A stretch of DNA of 64,000 nt from Perognathus longimembris pacificus (Eukaryota; Chordata; Mammalia; Rodentia; Heteromyidae): NCBI RefSeq assembly GCF_023159225.1, contig NC_063188.1:37996021-38060020 (forward strand). The letters are read 5' to 3'. The translations under genes were made by a program, and so were the position numbers. How positions within the stretch are numbered: position 1 is the stretch's first letter; every line of letters starts with the position of its first letter. Positions 37,848-49,289 of this stretch are shown in pieces. Under the pieces are notes generated by a model. That model did no database searches. It was not told the origin of the DNA and worked only from the letters and a program-made list of their open reading frames with translations.

Positions 37848-40136
37848 ATGGATCCAAAGAACCCAGCAACACTGCTTGACCTTGCTATACAGACTGTGGT
37901 GAAAAACGAGTCTGTAGCAATACGTGCCGCTGAGGAGATACCGCAAGAACTTTTTATTCCATTATTCAATGCTGCCTTCACTGGTGGGCATACGAATGTA
38001 GTGAAGGCAGTAGTACGTACTTGGCCCTTTCCTTGTCTCCATGTTGGGGCATTGCACTTGCCAGAGCCATATTCTGACATCTTGGAAGCCATGCTTGATA
38101 GTCTTCAGTTCCTTCCTGTCCACAACCCTTCTTCTCGGTAAGACTTCATAAAGTATAGATATGATAAGTCTGCAGAATATTATGCTGGGGCCTTGTGCAA
38201 GAGAGGACTTACAAGTGTCTGTAGGTGAATTGTAGACAGTGTTGAAGGTCTTTAGAAGACTATGGGTGCAACATTTGTGATCACCTTAAGGACAATGTCT
38301 TACAGATACGATATGGATTGTTGGTCACTGAATGTTCAACTGATGGATTTCTGTGATGGATATTACTACATAGAAGAGGGACATGAGCACTAACATTGGG
38401 AAAGACAAAATGAGAATAGAGGGCAGAATACTTAACAGAGATTTTGTGATTTTTATGGGAATGATTTGTTAAGTGAAATTTGGAGTGAACCCCTAGAATA
38501 GAGGGTTCTGTACCTTCTCATTACTGAGTCTTCTGGTTTCCATGAAGCCTACTACCTCTCATATATGTTATTTCTTCCTTTTCCTACAGTGTGCCCAAAC
38601 TGAGGATTCTAGATTTAAGGCAAAATGCTGACTGCATGACCACATGTTCTGGAATTTCAAGCAAATTTCCTTTCTGTTTTGAGGCTTGTGTTTACTCTAA
38701 GAAATCTATTACAAAGAAGCAAGAAACCAATGCAAATTTGGAGGCCCAACCATCTGGAATATCAATGGAAGTATTAGTGGACCTATATATTGATGGTACC
38801 TGGATGACAAAGCATTTTCTTTCTGCCCTATATGATAAAGTTGAGCACGGTTTGGGATCTCTGCACCTTTGCTGTAGATATTTGCAGGTTGATAAAGTAA
38901 TGGAGTACAAAAGGGCCCAGCGGATTTTGGATATGATGTGCATTGATCACCTGGGAGTGGATGAAGCTTCCCTGAGTGAAGTCTGTATGATTATACCTGG
39001 AATGATCCACCTTACTAGCCTTAATCTATATAAAATTAAATTTAGATCTTACAAGAAGAAACCGTTCAAAATGTTTCTCTCCCACCTTAGCCGGATGAAT
39101 GAACTCCAGGAGCTCTTTCTATCTTACTTCTCCCTGAAAAACCACGTGCATAAAGTACTCAGGTGAGGAAACAATGATGGACATAATCACAGGGTGACCA
39201 TATTAATACTGTAAGGCTATTTCTCTCATGGGTTTTCTTGAAGACTTAGAGCCAAATGGAGAAAATTACATTTAAGTATTAAACAAAGGGAATTTTCTAT
39301 AGACTAGAAGCCTTGCATTGCTCTACAAACTTAATAAAATAGAGCCAAAATGGATAATGTTGTAAATACTAATTGCTTTCCTTTAATCTTCACTACCTTG
39401 TAAATTAATTGAAACTGCTTACATTTAGATCAATTTGAAACAACTTTATGAGTGAAAAAGTAACTTTTTAGGGTTAAAAATCTATTTAGTTCACATTGTT
39501 AGCTGTCATTTTTATTTATTACTAAATGATTTATTGCAGAGTTACAGAAAGCTCAAATCCAGGACTTCATGCCTGAATCACATAATTATTATTAAAAAAT
39601 TATTTTCTTTTTGTCTCTACAGGGTCCTGTCACCTAAGTTGGATTCTTTGAATCTGAATTTTTGTGAGCTGACTAACAAAGACTTGATCTCCATGTCCCA
39701 GAAACTTCAAGATAGAAACATAAAGCTATTAAATATCAGTCACAACCAGATGTCATGGGAAAATTTTCAACCATTAAGGATGCTCCTGGAGAATATATCA
39801 GGTACCCTGCAGCATCTAGAGATGAATAATTGTCTTATTACTGATATAATTCTCTCTGGAATCATACCGGCACTAAGAGTCTGTACAAATCTCCGAGTCA
39901 TTACCTTGGCCTGTAATCCCATTACCATGGCAGTGCTAAGGAACCTCTTGCATAATTTAACACTCCTGGTGAAGCTGAAGTTTGTAATTTATCCAATTCC
40001 TATGCACTGCTATGATCACTGGCATTTTCGAGACAGTTTAGACGAAGAGAAGCTGGCTGAGGTGAAACTAGAAATAAGAACGAGGCTTCGGGCAGCACAA
40101 CGTACTGACATGAAGTGGAGCACTTCATATGAGTGA
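37848..40136 (+). CDS. PRAME-family leucine-rich repeat protein, gene 2 (three coding exons)
   Basis: Coding exons are 37848-38137, 38590-39162 and 39623-40136, with GT-AG junctions and the same phases as gene 1. They give 458 residues. An in-frame ATG at 37842 would add two residues, but 37848 matches the gene 1 start (MDP). Exon 2 is nine bases shorter than in gene 1 because of small in-frame changes. Family marks are TLLDLAIQTVVKN, WPFPCLHVGAL, LRILDLRQNADC, MEVLVDLYIDG, LGSLHLCCRYL, CIDHLG and VITLACNPITM. It ends TDMKWSTSYE like gene 1. Compared with gene 1, protein change looks at least as large as DNA change, which fits the fast evolution known for PRAME genes. The exon begins at an acceptor at 37837, so a non-coding 5' exon is expected but was not found. 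The frame is intact. Confidence 0.93.
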
Positions 40137-41800
40137 TTTCCACAGTGCAGAGAGCTCATTGAATGGATGTGTGGCCTGTAAAACAGTTTTTGCCCAAGAA
40201 GCCCACAATCACCTTATGTAAAAATACTATGGATCAAGAAAACTAGTGTTAGAAAAATTGGATGTAAAACTATTGTTTGTAAAAGAAAACAGAGGGCTTT
40301 GAAAAACCCAGTAAATCTTCTGTCTAGCATTCTCTACATCTGCCTTCTTGTTACTGACCACCGTACTGAGAAAGTGATATGGGCTGACCCGTTCATCGTA
40401 TACTTTGTTTTTGGCAACACCACCAGACTCCCTTCTGGTAGTCAAGACAATTGAAATTTTTCCTGGATGTTTCGATAGAGCGATGGCTATCGAAGGCATT
40501 ATTTCCACCTTATTCTAAACTTAGTGGTTCCTTAAGGTAACAAACAGATCCCATCTGCTATTAAAAGAGGAAAACTATGCCCATCTACATGTGGATGTGT
40601 AAAACTGCATGCTGCCGCACCCTTTCCTAGGTCATACGCAATGGGACTCAGACTTTACTTTGGTTAAGGTATAACAAAACAAATACATCCTGTGTAGCAC
40701 AATAACGTGTCACATAACTTTTCAAAGATGTAAAACCAAAAAGGGTAAAAATTATCTTGTTCATAGGTTTTGTATTTGTCGTGTGTTGAAGTGAAAATGT
40801 ATTGGATTTCAAAGCCTTCTTAAAACAAGAAGCAAATTAACAATTTATATTGCTTTCACATTAGAGTTACATTATTCTTGGTATTTTGTGTTGCTATCTC
40901 TTATTAAAGTTCACCTATTCTTTGAAACGTTTTTGTTTTTACTTTTTCTGGTGGGGTGCTAATTACATAATGCCCATATAAGTTTGGCTCTTTTGCTTTC
41001 TGAATTCAGACTGATAATTCAAGTTCTGTAAGAGAACACTTAAGAGGGGACATAGGGAAGGAGGGTGGATTGTTTCATCCCCGTCCTCTCCCCTGCTTTA
41101 GTGCCAGGGTGCTGATAGTAGGACCACATGCAGCTCTCAAAACCAGAGCACTAGACCAAAGGTTAATTAGGAACACTATTGGCTGTACTGACAACATGAA
41201 GAGCATGTTGACAAATTCTTATTATATAAGTGGTACCTCCTACTTCTTAGATTTCAGCAAATTAGAAATATACCCATAGTTTACTAGCTGTGTATGGGTT
41301 CCCTAAAATAATTCTAAGGAGTGTATACATAAAAAGTGACTGAATTTTATACAGGAAGGGGCCTCTACTGCTGCATGCTAGGGCACAAACACAGATTGTA
41401 TTTGTGGGCTTCGATTCCACACATTGATTCTTTAGTCCAGGGACTTTGTTTTCTGTGGGAAGTCTTCTTCCAGAGGAACCCTCTACAGTATATTTATTTC
41501 ATTTGGGAACTGGTTGTGCCGCACATCTACCACACTATTAACATCAAAATAACAAAGCCTCGGGGATTAGGAAACTTCAGAGTAAAAGGTTTCACTACCC
41601 CTAATCTTCAGTGTCCCATGAGAATGCAAAATGCCCACTTTATTAAGGGCAATTGTCCTAATAAACAGCAGCGATGATTTTACAAAAATTCAAAAGAGAG
41701 CAGATGTAGGCTGATTCCACAGGTCATGTTTCTGCAGGGGTGTCTGGAAGCGCTATCCCCAGGCCCAACCAATTTTCTTGAATTCCCTAGGATCTGGCAT
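40137..41800. other. 3' flank of PRAME-like gene 2, shared with copy 1
   Basis: It aligns with 9038-9560 and then with 11790-13740. No AATAAA is seen close behind the stop. No gene is seen; open frames at 41070-41279 and 41336-41677 have no homologue that I recognise and are not conserved in copy 1. Confidence 0.5.
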
Positions 41801-42395
41801 GAAATTAAGTCATACTGTGCACCGCTTACTGTTTAGGTTCTCAGATGGCATAATGGGAGACTTTTTCCATGTTTTATGAAGTAAAATTTTAAGAGCACCT
41901 GTAATCCATGAATGGGGGGGGGGGGGAGAATCACCAAAGCCCAAGGCTGTGTGATAGGGGAGAACCACTGCAGGGGTGCAGGTCACTGAAGAGCCAGGGG
42001 ATGTGGGCAGACCTGCAGGTCTCATGAACCGCGGAACTGGAGAATCCTCTTGTCAATATCTGATTGGTGCCAGGCCAGTGTGCATTGTTCATTCTCGGGT
42101 GTGCCGATCACATGAACGTGCCAGTTACTTAGAAATTAGAATCGGCAGGCTTGCCCAGACCAACCGATCCCGCCAGCACTAAAACGTGAGTGCTCAATCC
42201 ATGTGGTTGGTCCCCTGAGGTTCTGTGGTGTCAGCAGTCACATGGTAGGTAGACCTGGCCGTACGGTCCCTAGAGCACAGTGGGTGCCCGACGCCTATCC
42301 ATCTTCCTTCCTGTGGCTGTTACCACCTACCAATATGTGGGGGCATGAGGTGTGAGGCTGTCGGGGTGACATTGCCTTCGTGGTCATGAGGATGC
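41801..42395. other. Non-duplicated spacer before the CpG island
   Basis: The base composition rises in GC toward the right. A run of about 13 G lies at 41914-41927. No gene is seen. Confidence 0.5.
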
Positions 42396-42399
42396 TATG

Positions 42400-43290
42400 G
42401 TCAGGCATGGTGTACACTCTGCCCCGCCCCGCCCCCCATCGACGGCTCTGTCCGGTCTGAGAAAATGGCGAGCCAGCAGACGCCAAGGATGCCCGCTTCA
42501 CAGTTCTGTGCAGCCCCGGGCAGACAGGGCCCTCCTGTCGTGTGTGCATCTCAGCCTCACGACAGCGCTGTTTCCAGGGTTACAGGTGCCAACGTGCCTT
42601 TTCCGGGGTCACGTGTCAGGCTCTGGTCACGTGAGATCCTGACCCCTGACCTCGCGTGGCACGGCGGCGAGAAGAGAAGCTCGAGGGAGCTCTCCTGAAT
42701 GTGCGCAGCCACACAGTCACGTGAGTCCTTCTGAGGTAAAGTCCCAGCTTCGCCCTTTCTCCGAGGAGGCCCTGAGCGCAGGCTCAGAAGACTTTCCCTT
42801 GGCGCGGGTGGTGCTGCGGCTTCCGGTAGGAGGAGCCCTGGCTGCGACACGCCCGGAATTCCTTGGACTGTGAGGCGGGATTTCCCCAGCGGTCCACAGG
42901 TGGCCCTTCCGCAGCCTTTGGAGGCCGGGGTTTGGAATCCTCTGGAAGGGACTGAATGTTGGGCCTTGGGCAGATGAGTGCGGCTTGAGTGTGTTTGCGT
43001 GGGCTTGTGTATGTGCGCGTGGGCCTCCTCACCTGACTCTAGGCCGCTAAGGCTCCCTGGGCCCCAAGGGCGGTCTGGACGGGGGAGGGCATGGCGGAGG
43101 GCGGGAAGTCGTCATGGCGGGCCGCGGGCAAGGGAGGAGCGGGACTTAGGGACAAGAACCTCGGTGGCCGCCTCTCCAGGGCAGGGATCTGGAAGCCACA
43201 GGGCCATCTTTCCCTCCTCAAAGCCTTTTCGGAGAAAACCGCCCATAACTGACTCGGAAGAGTTGGGGGAGGGGGGCATTAGCGGCCCTC
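42400..43290. promoter_or_regulatory. CpG-rich island, likely promoter of the NXF2-like gene
   Basis: CpG is dense here and almost absent elsewhere in the window. A GC-box run (GCCCCGCCCCGCCCCCC, 42421-42437) matches Sp1/KLF sites. CACGTG E-boxes lie at 42610, 42628 and 42718, two of them in GTCACGTGAG. AAAATGGCG (42462) and two ATGGCGG motifs (43091, 43114) resemble YY1-type start-site elements. The island is upstream of the NXF-like gene on the same strand, and no other gene is near, so I infer that it starts that gene. Transcription direction is not proven. Confidence 0.65.
43091..43163 (+). CDS. Candidate first coding exon of the NXF2-like gene
   Basis: The ATG at 43091 has good start context (GGCATGG). 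It opens MAEGGKSS, which resembles the MADEGKS start of human NXF1 as I remember it. If the exon ends at 43163 before GTGGCC, it leaves one base (G). Joined to AG at the start of the next exon (51015) this makes GAG (Glu), the phase and residue I expect at that junction from NXF1. The donor GTGGCC is weak and the intron would be 7.85 kb, so the call is tentative. A cDNA could show another first exon. Confidence 0.35.
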
Positions 43291-45410
43291 ATGGGCTTTG
43301 AACTCAGAACCTGGGCATTGAACCAAGGCTTTTCATTCAAGGCTAGAGCTCCATAAATTTGAGCCCCAGTGCTACTGTTCTGGTTTTCTGCGGGTTACTA
43401 GGTGGGTCTGAGGTAATTTGTTTTTGTTTTCTTTTTTGGTCAGTCCCGGGGCTTGAATTCAGGATCTTGGTGTTGCCCCAAGCCTTTTCGTTTAAGACCA
43501 GCTTTCAACCACTTTGAGCCACAGCACCACTCTTCTGGTTTTCTGATGGTGAATTGGTGGCTCTGAGGTAGTTTTTACTTTGTTTTGCTCTTTTTTTGTG
43601 TGGGTCATGGGGCTTGAACTCAACGTTCTGGAGGTTGTTCTCAATCTTTTTCACCCAGTTTTGGTGCTCCACCACTTTGAAACACAGTGTCAGTCTTCTG
43701 GTTGTCTAGATTTTAAATTCGTAGCCCTAAGTTTGTTTGTTGATGTGTTCATTCTGTCGTGGGGCTTGAACTCAGTGTCTGGGGGTTAACCCCAAGCCTT
43801 TTCACTCTAGGGAGCCAAACCTGCCACTTTGAGTCACACCACCTTTTTTTATGGTTATGTGATGACTCTGAGGGTGTTTTGTTGTTGTTTTGTTTTGTGG
43901 GGTTGTTTTCTTTGTTGTTGTTTGTTTTTTTGCTTTCTTTTTCTTCTGTTCCGCCATGGGGCTTGAACTGAATGATCTGGGCATTGTCCCTGAGGTAGTT
44001 TTTATTTTGTAGAGTCAGTCACTGGGCTTGAGCACGGGATCTAGGATTTCTTCCCAAGCCTTTTCACTTTATCCTGGTGCTCTAAACTTTGAGTGACAAC
44101 TATATTCTTCTGGTTTTCTGATGGTTTGTGGATGGATTTGGGATAGATTTAAAAAAAATTTTTTTTGTTGGGTCAGGAGGCTTGAAGTCGAGTTCTGGGG
44201 TTGTCCCCAAGCCTTTTCTGTCTCAGCACCACTCTTCTGGGTTTCTAGTGGGTAGTTGGTGGCCCTGAGGTAGCTTTTCCTTAGTTTATATTTTTGTCTG
44301 TTTGTCTGGATTTTTTCGGTGGTGGGTCTGTCATGGGGTATGAACAAGGTCTGGGCATTATCTTGAAGCTTTGTCACTCAAGGCTGGTACTCTTTAAGCC
44401 GCAGCACTGCTCTTCTGTTTTTTTGTTTTTTTGTGTTTTTTTTTTTTTTTTGCCAGTCCTGGGCCTTGGACTCAGGGCCTGAGCACTGTCCCTGGCTTCT
44501 TTTTGCTCAAGGCTAGCACTCTACCACTTGAGCCACAGCGCCACTTCTGGCCGTTTTCTGTATATGTGGTGCTGGGGAATCGAACCCAGGGCTTCAAGTA
44601 TACGAGGCAAGTGCTCTTGCCACTAGGCCATATCCCCAACCCTGCTCTTCTGTTTTTTTTCCTGGTTATTTGGTGGCTCTGAGGTAGTTTGTTTTTTTTA
44701 TTTTTTATTTTTTATTTTTTTTTTTGTCAGTCACAAGGCTTGAACTCAGGTTCTGGGGCTTGTTCCCAAGCTTTTTCCCTCAAGGCCTCGTGCTCTACCA
44801 CTTTGAGCCACAGTGCCATACTTCTGGTTTTCTGGTGTTAGTTCGGGGCTCTCTAGTTTTTGTTGTTGTTTTGTCATTTGTGGTACTTGAACTCAGGGTC
44901 TCAGCATTGTCCACAACATTTATCACTCCAGGCTGCCCCATTATGACTTTGAGCCTCAGCACCACTTTACTGGCTTGTTGATGGTTTCTTGATGGCTCTG
45001 AAGTGGGTTTTTGTGTTTGCTTTTTTTGGGCTGTCACAGGGCTTGAACTCAGGGTCTGGGCATTGTCCAAGATTTTTCACTCAAGACTGTTACTCTACCA
45101 TTTTGAGCCCCAACACCACTCTTCTGGTTTTCTGGTGGGTACTTGGTGGCTCAGAGGTAGTAATTTTGTTTTTTATTCTTTTTCTTCTGGTCTGTCATGG
45201 AGGTTGACATCTGAGCCTAGATGTTGAACCAAGGCTTTTTCTCTCAAGGCTAGTGCTCTACCACTTTGAGCCACAGTGTAAATGTTCTGGTTTTCTGATG
45301 CTTAAATGGAGATTTGAGTTGCCTCTGCTGGCAACAAGGTATGATCCTCAGGTCTTAGGCTCCTAAGTATCTAGGGTTATTGGCATGTGCCTCTGGCGCC
45401 TGGCTGGCTC
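43289..45410 (-). repeat. Tandem array of about 12 SINE-tail units (about 155 bp each)
   Basis: Units start with a GGGGCTTGAACTCAGG-type line at about 43295, 43447, 43608, 43761, 43956, 44026, 44178, 44334, 44736, 44885, 45039 and 45199. Each continues with CCAAGCCTTTTCACTC, then CTCTACCACTTTGAGCCACA, TCTTCTGGTTTTCTGATGGT and a GGTGGCTCTGAGGTAGTTTTT-like line ending in a T-rich run. Starts are mostly 147-160 bases apart. The last unit (45190-45410) alone continues into the rest of a long SINE. A younger ID-like SINE interrupts the array at 44425-44642. Confidence 0.85.
44425..44642 (-). mobile_element. Full-length ID-like SINE inserted in the tandem array
   Basis: Minus orientation. TGCTCTTCTGTTTTTTT flanks it at 44408 and 44643, the target-site duplication. 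Removing it restores the unit spacing of the array. Confidence 0.93.
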
Positions 45411-45424
45411 TAAGGATTTTCCTT

Positions 45425-45765
45425 TTTTAAGTTAATTTATCTTATTCTTATTATCAAGGTGATGCACAGGGAGTTATATTACAGGAATCAGATAATAAAT
45501 ACATTTCTTGTCCTACACTTTTCTTCCACTTTCTGTCAGTCCCTCCCTCCTGTCTCCACCCACGAGTTGCACAGTTCACCTTCATCACTGTCCACTGAGC
45601 TCCACAACTTCACACTTGAAGTCACCATATATAAGGAAAACAGAATCATCGGAAACTAAGTACTAAAAAAGGAAAAAGAAAAGAAAGGCAGAAAGGAAGA
45701 AGAGATCTCTTGTTTCCATATTTTGGAGTTCGTTTTGATATGTATATTACTTTATATAAACATGA
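45425..45765 (-). mobile_element. L1 3' UTR fragment
   Basis: It carries the GTGATGCACAGGGAGTTATA line, a polypyrimidine stretch and the CACGAGTTGCACAGTTCACC line seen in other minus-strand L1 tails. Confidence 0.75.
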
Positions 45766-45769
45766 AGAG

Positions 45770-47285
45770 GCATGTGTACATTGTGCCTTTGTATTTCTCC
45801 TAAGTGCCTTTGTATTTCTCCTAAGAGTATCCACTTTTGGTCTCACTGTGCTTTGAGGTTTTGAAGGACACTAGAGACATGTGAGATGCCTTTTCCTACA
45901 GATGATTCCAAATCTGATCTGTTGTGTTTTCTTACTTGATTGTGTAGCTGTTCTCGTAGTTGTCTCATTTACATTCCCATTAAACATGCTCACTTTTTAC
46001 ATTGAGGGAGGAGGGTATGGGGAGGGAGGAGGGGAGAGAGAGGGCACCAAAGGAGGCAGGGAAACCTTTAATCAGTGTTTGATATGCCAAGAAACTGTCC
46101 AGATAAGTGGGGACAGTGGGAATATACCGCACTGTATACAACCTGAGTCAAGAAGATGATGAGCTCCTGGGAATCCAGTGCTAAAAAAAATGATCATGCC
46201 TCAAATCAAGCAAGCAAAGGGGGATTCGTGCATGTATTCCTAGCTAATCCAAAGGCTGAGACCTGAGGATCAGGGGTTTGAAGCCAACCTGGGCAGGAAA
46301 TTGAGGGAGACTTTTTCTCCAGTTAACAGCCAAAAAGCCATAACTAGAGCTGTGGCTACAGGAATAGAGCACTAGTGTGGGGCAAAAAACTAAGGCGTAG
46401 CACCCAGGCCCTAAGTTGCAGCCCCAGTGCTGGTACTAAGAAATGGGCAAATAAAAAGAAATAAGTAGTATAAATACAAAAATAAAGCAATTAACAAAGC
46501 ACCTATAAAGCCAAGTTTTCTAATCTCTGATACCTAATTTGAATTTGTAGCGGTTCCCAGTACATTTCTCTGTGGATGACTATCCTTTTATGTTTTAGGC
46601 CTCTGAAAGGAGTCCCTTCTTCACAAAATATTGAATGAGTCATCACTGATTTTCTAATCATTTCCTGCATTCCCTCCTAAAGCCTCTCTCCTCTTCCTTG
46701 TGTGGGAAATTTTGATAAGCACAATCAAAAGTTTAAAAATCACATACAATCATTGGTGATGGTTTTGGTATGTAGGGAAAGTGGTATTGAAATAATAAAG
46801 TTGAGAAAATAGCAAGATGGTGTTCACGTTCCTGGGGTTTTAAATATTACTTGCCTGATGATTAAAGAAAAATTTTGCTTGTGGTGCATTATATTATTGG
46901 TAGCTTAAATTATCTACTTTCTTGCTTATTCTGCAGAAAACTAGGCCCAAGAAACAGCTACAAGAGAAATGTCTTCTAATCAAATGAAGTATGGGGCAAG
47001 TAGAAATGAAGGTAAACATCTTTCTGTACTTTGAGAATTTTTTTCTGTGATGTACTTATAGACAACAGGAATCTCTGGGGAAGAGGTAGTTTATGCAGCT
47101 TCATGAAATGGAGCATTTTACCACAGAGCTTTGAGGTACTAATGTTCCTCAGAAACTGTTTAGTAAATATGTGCACAGAGAAAATCTTCTACCCTTTGAT
47201 AAATCTTTTGCTGTCTTTTACTAAGAATGTTGGAATTCATGAGCACAACAATTGTAATCTATTCTCATTAAGAAATCACTTACTG
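45770..47285. other. Non-coding stretch, possibly NXF intron 1
   Basis: A purine-rich tract (GGAGGGTATGGGGAGGGAGG) lies at 46008-46065. A plus-strand long SINE is present at 46205-46445 (TCCTAGCTAATCCAAAGGCT, GAGGATCAGGGGTTTGAAGC). No gene is seen. Confidence 0.5.
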
Positions 47286-47287
47286 CT

Positions 47288-47480
47288 CTTAGGCCGGGTG
47301 CCAGAAACTTACACTTTTAATCTTAGCCACTGAGGAAGCTGAGATCTGAGGACTGCAGTTGAAGCCAGCCTGGACAGGAAAGACTGTTAGACTCATTTTT
47401 TCCATTAAAAAACAACAACAACCCATAAACCAGAAGTGGAGCTGTGGCTCAAGTGGTACAGTGCTATCCTTTAAAAAATA
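47288..47480 (+). mobile_element. Long SINE, plus orientation
   Basis: It starts GGCCGGGTGCCAGAAACTTA, continues with TAATCTTAGCCACTGAGGAA and GAGGACTGCAGTTGAAGCCA, and has the GTGGAGCTGTGGCTCAAGTG line near the end. Confidence 0.85.
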
Positions 47481-47528
47481 ACAACCCATAGGATACATAT
47501 AGGCCATGTTCTAAAATGATAGGACTAG

Positions 47529-47530
<2 letters not shown>

Positions 47531-47585
<55 letters not shown>
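47531..47585. repeat. (CA)n microsatellite
   Basis: About 27 CA dinucleotides without interruption. Confidence 0.98.
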
Positions 47586-47589
<4 letters not shown>

Positions 47590-47590
<1 letters not shown>

Positions 47591-49050
47591 ACATGGTAGG
47601 ATGTGAAGGTGGAAGATACTAGGCTGTCTCATAAGTGGCTCTTGGTATTGCCTTTGTTCTGGATGCATAACCAGGAACCAGGCATTTGATTGAGATGCAG
47701 GTATTCAGTACGTGCTTGAGAGCTTATGGGTATTTTCTCTTTGATGCCTCTTGTCCTTGGGGAGTCCTTCTGTTGCCTCTTCACCCTCCACACCCCTCCT
47801 TAACTCTCTCCTCCCTGCACGGTTTTTCCCCTCCCCTCTTCTCTCCTCTCCTCTTTGCTCTCCAGCCTTGCCTACTTCTGGTTCCTCCTCTGACTCATCC
47901 TCTCCCTCTCCTTACTCCTGTTTTTCTTTCTCCTACTTTCCTTTCTTTGAGCAGTACTGGAGTTTGAAGTTAGAGCCTCTTGTTGCTGGCCAGATGCTCT
48001 ACCACTAGTAGTATACTACTGCCAGCTCACTCTGTGGATTTTCGTCATATGTCCACTTCCCTGTGCGAGTCCAAGCAGAGGCCTTGCCTGACAGTAACTG
48101 TTAGGCAGTTCACTCTTGCAATTGGACCCCAGTGCTGGTATTTGGCAAGTCATGGTGGCTCTTCACAATGACTCTGACTCTACCCTGACTTCACACGGGG
48201 ACCTTCTAAACTACACATAATTCTTTGACCTTTCCCTATAGTCTATCAACTTTGAGGAAAATGTATTCGTTTCCTGGCATTCTCCAAATGTTTCTAGTAA
48301 TGTTCCTTGCAGGCTTTGCTGCTGTGCTGCTGGCCTGCCTGCCTGCCTTCCCCCAGTCCCTTCCCTTCCCTTCCCTTCCCAGCAATTCTCCCTGCCTTTC
48401 CTCCCTCTCTCCCTTCCTCCCTCCCTCCCCTCCTCCCCTCCTTCACTCTTTCATACTATTTCTTCCCCTAAAAAAACCATTCTTTTTGCTGTGTTGAGAA
48501 TAGAGGGTGAAAGAGCAATGCAAAGGCAGAGGTGCCAGTTGGAGGACAGTATAATCAGGGAGATGAGTGTGGGTGACTTGCCTTGGTAGTTTGCAGTGGA
48601 AGAGGTGAGGAGTGGCAAGACAATGGGTATGTCTTGTAGGCAGAGTCAAGAGCATTTCCTGACAGATGCCTGTGTAGTATGAGAGAACCAGAGTACTCCA
48701 GGTCACATCCAAGCAAGGTTTGATGCCTAGAGCAACAAAATCTCCTGTGACAAAAGATCTCTTCACGTTTGACTTTGCCTCCAGTACCTGCCCTGATATA
48801 TTGGTTCACAAGTGGAGAAAATAAACTTCTAGCTCCTGAAGTAATAAACTGAGGCATGGTCTCTAGTTGGTGCATCCGTGATCAGTTCAGGAGTGAACCC
48901 ACTTTTTTCCCACACCTTTTGGTTCTCTGAGATTCTGAGTATTTCTGACTCACAGTCTTAGAGGACCTAGATATCAGCGCCCAGGAAAGCTGGTGTCTGA
49001 TCGTCTTCTTTCCTTAATCTCTGTGTCCTTTGCTGGCCCACAGTTCCAGT
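47590..49050. other. Non-coding stretch with pyrimidine-rich tracts
   Basis: C/T-rich tracts at 47755-47945 and 48330-48445 (TTCCCTTCCC-like). SINE pieces are near 47945-48020. Proline- and serine-rich frames across the tracts are compositional artefacts. No gene is seen. Confidence 0.5.
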
Positions 49051-49289
49051 TGCCTGTGACAAAACTACAATACCCTTCTTGAAATTACCTATGGGTGAGA
49101 GGGCTGAAACTATCTTACTCCTGTAGGTGCCCAAACAACGAGCAAACAGAAGACACCATTCCCAGTCTTGCCTCCTATGGATCACATTCACTGGTGGAGA
49201 GAGTGGGGTGGGCAAGTCCTGGGAGTGAATACTGGGTGAGATACAACTCAAAGACTTTATAAACACACCTAATGCTTTACCACCCAATA

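Larger units (their letters stand above)
24670..41800. repeat. Segmental duplication copy 2 (PRAME-like gene 2 unit)
   Basis: It aligns with 1-13750 in the same order and orientation. It is longer because of an L1-rich insertion at about 30745-35650, further L1 inserts at 25880-26560 and 36524-37778, and several SINEs. It lacks some of the insertions found in copy 1. The right edge, near 41800, stops 600 bases before the CpG island. Confidence 0.85.

Noticed and set aside
42465..42698. Open frame starting MASQQTP in the CpG island
   Set aside because: Short frame in GC-rich DNA; its ATG lies in a YY1-type motif, no family likeness, and no clear link to a later exon.
43289..45410. Regular repeats with spacers, as in a CRISPR array
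   Set aside because: Repeats are about 155 bases, SINE-derived and adjoining, in a mammalian genome; no spacer logic and no cas genes.
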